Source of the DNA: a candidate division FCPU426 bacterium
GTDB lineage: Bacteria; Oederibacteriota; Muellerivitia; Muellerivitales; Muellerivitaceae
Length of the DNA: 64,000 nucleotides
Direction: 5' to 3'
Assembly: GCA_027452205.1 (NCBI GenBank)
Contig: DAIDGV010000024.1
Span: 636,571-700,570, forward strand
Part shown: in pieces, positions 62,503 to 64,000 of the stretch
How the letters are laid out: each line of letters opens with the position of its first letter
How positions within the stretch are numbered: the stretch's first letter is position 1
The notes under the pieces: model-generated
Told to the model about the DNA's origin: nothing
What the model saw: the letters and a program-made list of their open reading frames with translations, nothing else
Databases searched by the model: none
Made by a program: the position numbers and the translations under genes

Positions 62503-63948
62503 ATGCCCAAGCCCCGGTCTTCCGTGAAGCGCTATTCGAATCGCACGCTCATCCTTTTAGTCTTGTTGGGATCGCTTTTTTTTGCCAACCCCACGATTTC
62601 CCAGGCCCAAACTTTCAGCGTTCAAAGCAATTACATCGAAGTTTTGGGAGATGGAAATTCAGGTATCTTTGGCCTGGGGACCTCCCCTCTTTATAGTTTG
62701 CCTTCGGCGTCCATTCTCTACGCTTTCGCGAACCCCGATTGGACCGCTTATATCACTTGTTGGGTCAATGGATCACTCTATGCTTTTGATACCTCGACGA
62801 TCCAGACCGCCATGGCTTCCTCAGGGATAGGTCTGGGAGCCAATATCACCATCAGCAAGACCATCATCGCGGGTTTGACCTTAAGCACCGAATACCAGAT
62901 CGTGAACAACCCCATTACGGGGCTCAACCCGGATACTTGTATGTTCACTTATACCTATGACAACACTTCCGCCTTGCCGGTCACGGTGGGATTGCGGGTC
63001 GAATATGACACCGATATCAATGGAGTGGATGGGGCGAACCTATCGGTCAATAACGGCACCTCGACGGTCGGGGTCAATACCATGTACCGGATCATTGACA
63101 GATACATGCCAAACCAATGGTGGGGCTATGATATCCCGCCGCCGGGTGTGGCCAACTTGGTGGTGACCGGCACCCTTCAAAATAACCCCTATGGCAATCC
63201 CGCGACCGAACCCGACGCCATGGAGATCGCTTACTGGCCTTCCGTTCAAGGCTCGGGTGTGTGGAGTATCGGCGCAGTAGGAACTGTTATTACGGATAGC
63301 TCGGTCGTTGTTTGGTGGACCAACCATGGAGATGAAACAGTAGGTAATTATGTTCTCAATGCAGGACAAAGCAAAACTTTTACTAATTATATCGGGCTGA
63401 ATCAGGTACCCCTTTTGTCCACCGCCACCAACACACCCACTCCCGGTAATACCAACACCATGACCGCTACTTCGACGCCGTTCATCACCAGTACTCAGAC
63501 CAATACCATGACACCCCTACCCACCAATACAATGACCAGCACCCAGACGGTGACGAATACCCAAACTGTCACCAATACCCAGACGGTGACCAATACGCCC
63601 ACGGTTACCGCCACCCAGACCTGTACCAACACCGTGACCTGGACCCTGACCCCGACCAACACGCCCACGCCGACCTGCGTGACCCATGTTTGGCCCGATC
63701 CCTATAACGCCCAAATGGCGGTGAGACATACTTTGAAAGTGGATTGTCTGCCGTCAGGTTCGGTTTTGAGTTTCTTCACGGTCACGGGGGAATTGGTCAA
63801 ACAGATGCCGGTGACCTCGGTCCAAATGGAATGGAATGGCTATAACAGCCAGGGTCTGCCTTGCGCGACAGGCATCTATTTCTATGTGGTCGAATCCGGC
63901 GGCAAAGCGGTCAGCCGGGGTAAGTTCCTGCTCATCAACGGCCAGTAA
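62503..63948 (+). CDS. Secreted protein with Thr-rich linker and FlgD-like C-terminal domain
   Basis: 481 residues. Signal peptide (LILLVLLGSLFFANPTISQAQ). The N-terminal ~280 residues form a beta-sandwich-like domain (NYIEVLGDGNSGIFGLGTSP, GLRVEYDTDINGVDG). A Thr/Asn/Pro linker (about 63415-63687) contains three tandem TQTVTN units. The C-terminal part (PLTGELVKQMP-like, WNGYNSQGLPCATGIYFYVVESGG) is the FlgD Ig-like/T9SS-type fold used for export or display. Start is uncertain: 62503, 62470 or GTG 62524; no strong ribosome-binding site is seen. Confidence 0.72.
   Translation: MPKPRSSVKRYSNRTLILLVLLGSLFFANPTISQAQTFSVQSNYIEVLGDGNSGIFGLGTSPLYSLPSASILYAFANPDWTAYITCWVNGSLYAFDTSTIQTAMASSGIGLGANITISKTIIAGLTLSTEYQIVNNPITGLNPDTCMFTYTYDNTSALPVTVGLRVEYDTDINGVDGANLSVNNGTSTVGVNTMYRIIDRYMPNQWWGYDIPPPGVANLVVTGTLQNNPYGNPATEPDAMEIAYWPSVQGSGVWSIGAVGTVITDSSVVVWWTNHGDETVGNYVLNAGQSKTFTNYIGLNQVPLLSTATNTPTPGNTNTMTATSTPFITSTQTNTMTPLPTNTMTSTQTVTNTQTVTNTQTVTNTPTVTATQTCTNTVTWTLTPTNTPTPTCVTHVWPDPYNAQMAVRHTLKVDCLPSGSVLSFFTVTGELVKQMPVTSVQMEWNGYNSQGLPCATGIYFYVVESGGKAVSRGKFLLINGQ
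63541..63594 (+). repeat. Tandem 18-base repeat encoding TQTVTN
   Basis: Three direct copies of about ACCCAGACGGTGACNAAT, differing at synonymous or near-synonymous sites, in the Thr-rich linker of the gene at 62503. Confidence 0.85.
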
Positions 63949-63950
63949 TT

Positions 63951-64000
63951 CTATTTCGCGAAAACTTCCCGGATGAAGGCCACGTCCTCGGCGATCAGGG
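63951..64000 (-). CDS. 3' end of a minus-strand gene running off the window
   Basis: Minus-strand reading ends LIAEDVAFIREVFAK followed by TAG at 63951-63953, an amphipathic helix typical of a protein C-terminus. Only 15 codons are visible, so the product cannot be named. It is convergent with the gene ending at 63948. Confidence 0.5.
   Translation of the reverse strand, partial: LIAEDVAFIREVFAK

Noticed and set aside
63415..63687. CRISPR-like or satellite array
   Set aside because: The repeats are in frame, encode Thr-rich protein linker, and have no spacers or constant repeat length typical of CRISPR.

Overview
The window is chromosomal DNA of an uncultured-looking Gram-negative bacterium. 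Several proteins look like outer-membrane beta-barrels with signal peptides. There are also lipoproteins, a MscS channel, a type IV-pilin-like protein and a periplasmic carbonic anhydrase. Base composition is moderate to GC-rich and coding density is high, with many 4-base stop/start overlaps. I see no phage, insertion sequence, integrase, CRISPR array or rRNA. Thr/Asn/Pro-rich linkers in secreted proteins, one joined to a FlgD-like C-terminal module, resemble proteins of poorly studied candidate phyla, but I cannot name the lineage from sequence alone.

Layout. 0-7.7 kb: alginate-lyase-like protein, MscS channel, barrel proteins, a shikimate-kinase-like protein, a Cu/Zn-SOD-fold protein lacking two zinc histidines, and a PAP2 protein fused to a PEP-synthase-like domain. 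7.7-10.6 kb: APS reductase, a PstS-like binding protein and a ferredoxin/metallo-beta-lactamase fusion. 10.7-14.3 kb: oxidative pentose-phosphate operon zwf-opcA-pgl, with transketolase nearby (16.5-18.5 kb). 14.3-24.8 kb: DNA repair glycosylase, pilin, 2H phosphoesterase, nitroreductase, a Fur/PerR regulator with a peroxiredoxin, a CrtC-like hydratase overlapping a carotenoid/hopanoid-type glycosyltransferase, and small conserved proteins. 24.9-31 kb: two tRNA-Ser genes and seryl-tRNA synthetase, with a gene-poor stretch (25.3-26.0 kb) that may encode a structured RNA. 31-41 kb: a surface-glycan locus with two giant membrane GT-C glycosyltransferases, an amino-sugar transaminase (RffA/WecE), GT2, a hexapeptide acyltransferase, WbqC and a methyltransferase. 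41-48.4 kb: carbonic anhydrase, alanine dehydrogenase, then an OMP-NHL-NHL-OMP cassette. 48.4-64 kb: two more GT-C glycosyltransferases, a small protein whose ribosome-binding site is buried in a hairpin, a sterol-desaturase-type hydroxylase, LivG/LivF ATPases without permeases, a decayed barrel gene, ResB/CcsA cytochrome c biogenesis, an M32 carboxypeptidase and a Thr-rich secreted protein.

How it fits together. The organism appears to make NADPH through G6PDH/OpcA/Pgl, reduce sulfate through an iron-sulfur APS reductase, assemble c-type cytochromes by System II, defend against peroxide with PerR-type regulation, and build an amino-sugar-containing surface glycan. The strongest candidates for new biology are the hairpin-controlled gene at 50.9 kb, the PAP2-PPDK fusion, the zinc-ligand-deficient SOD, the structured-RNA candidate near 25.7 kb, the four-cell-envelope-gene cassette at 44.5-48.4 kb, and a recurrent TTAAAAT/CTAAAAT promoter element.
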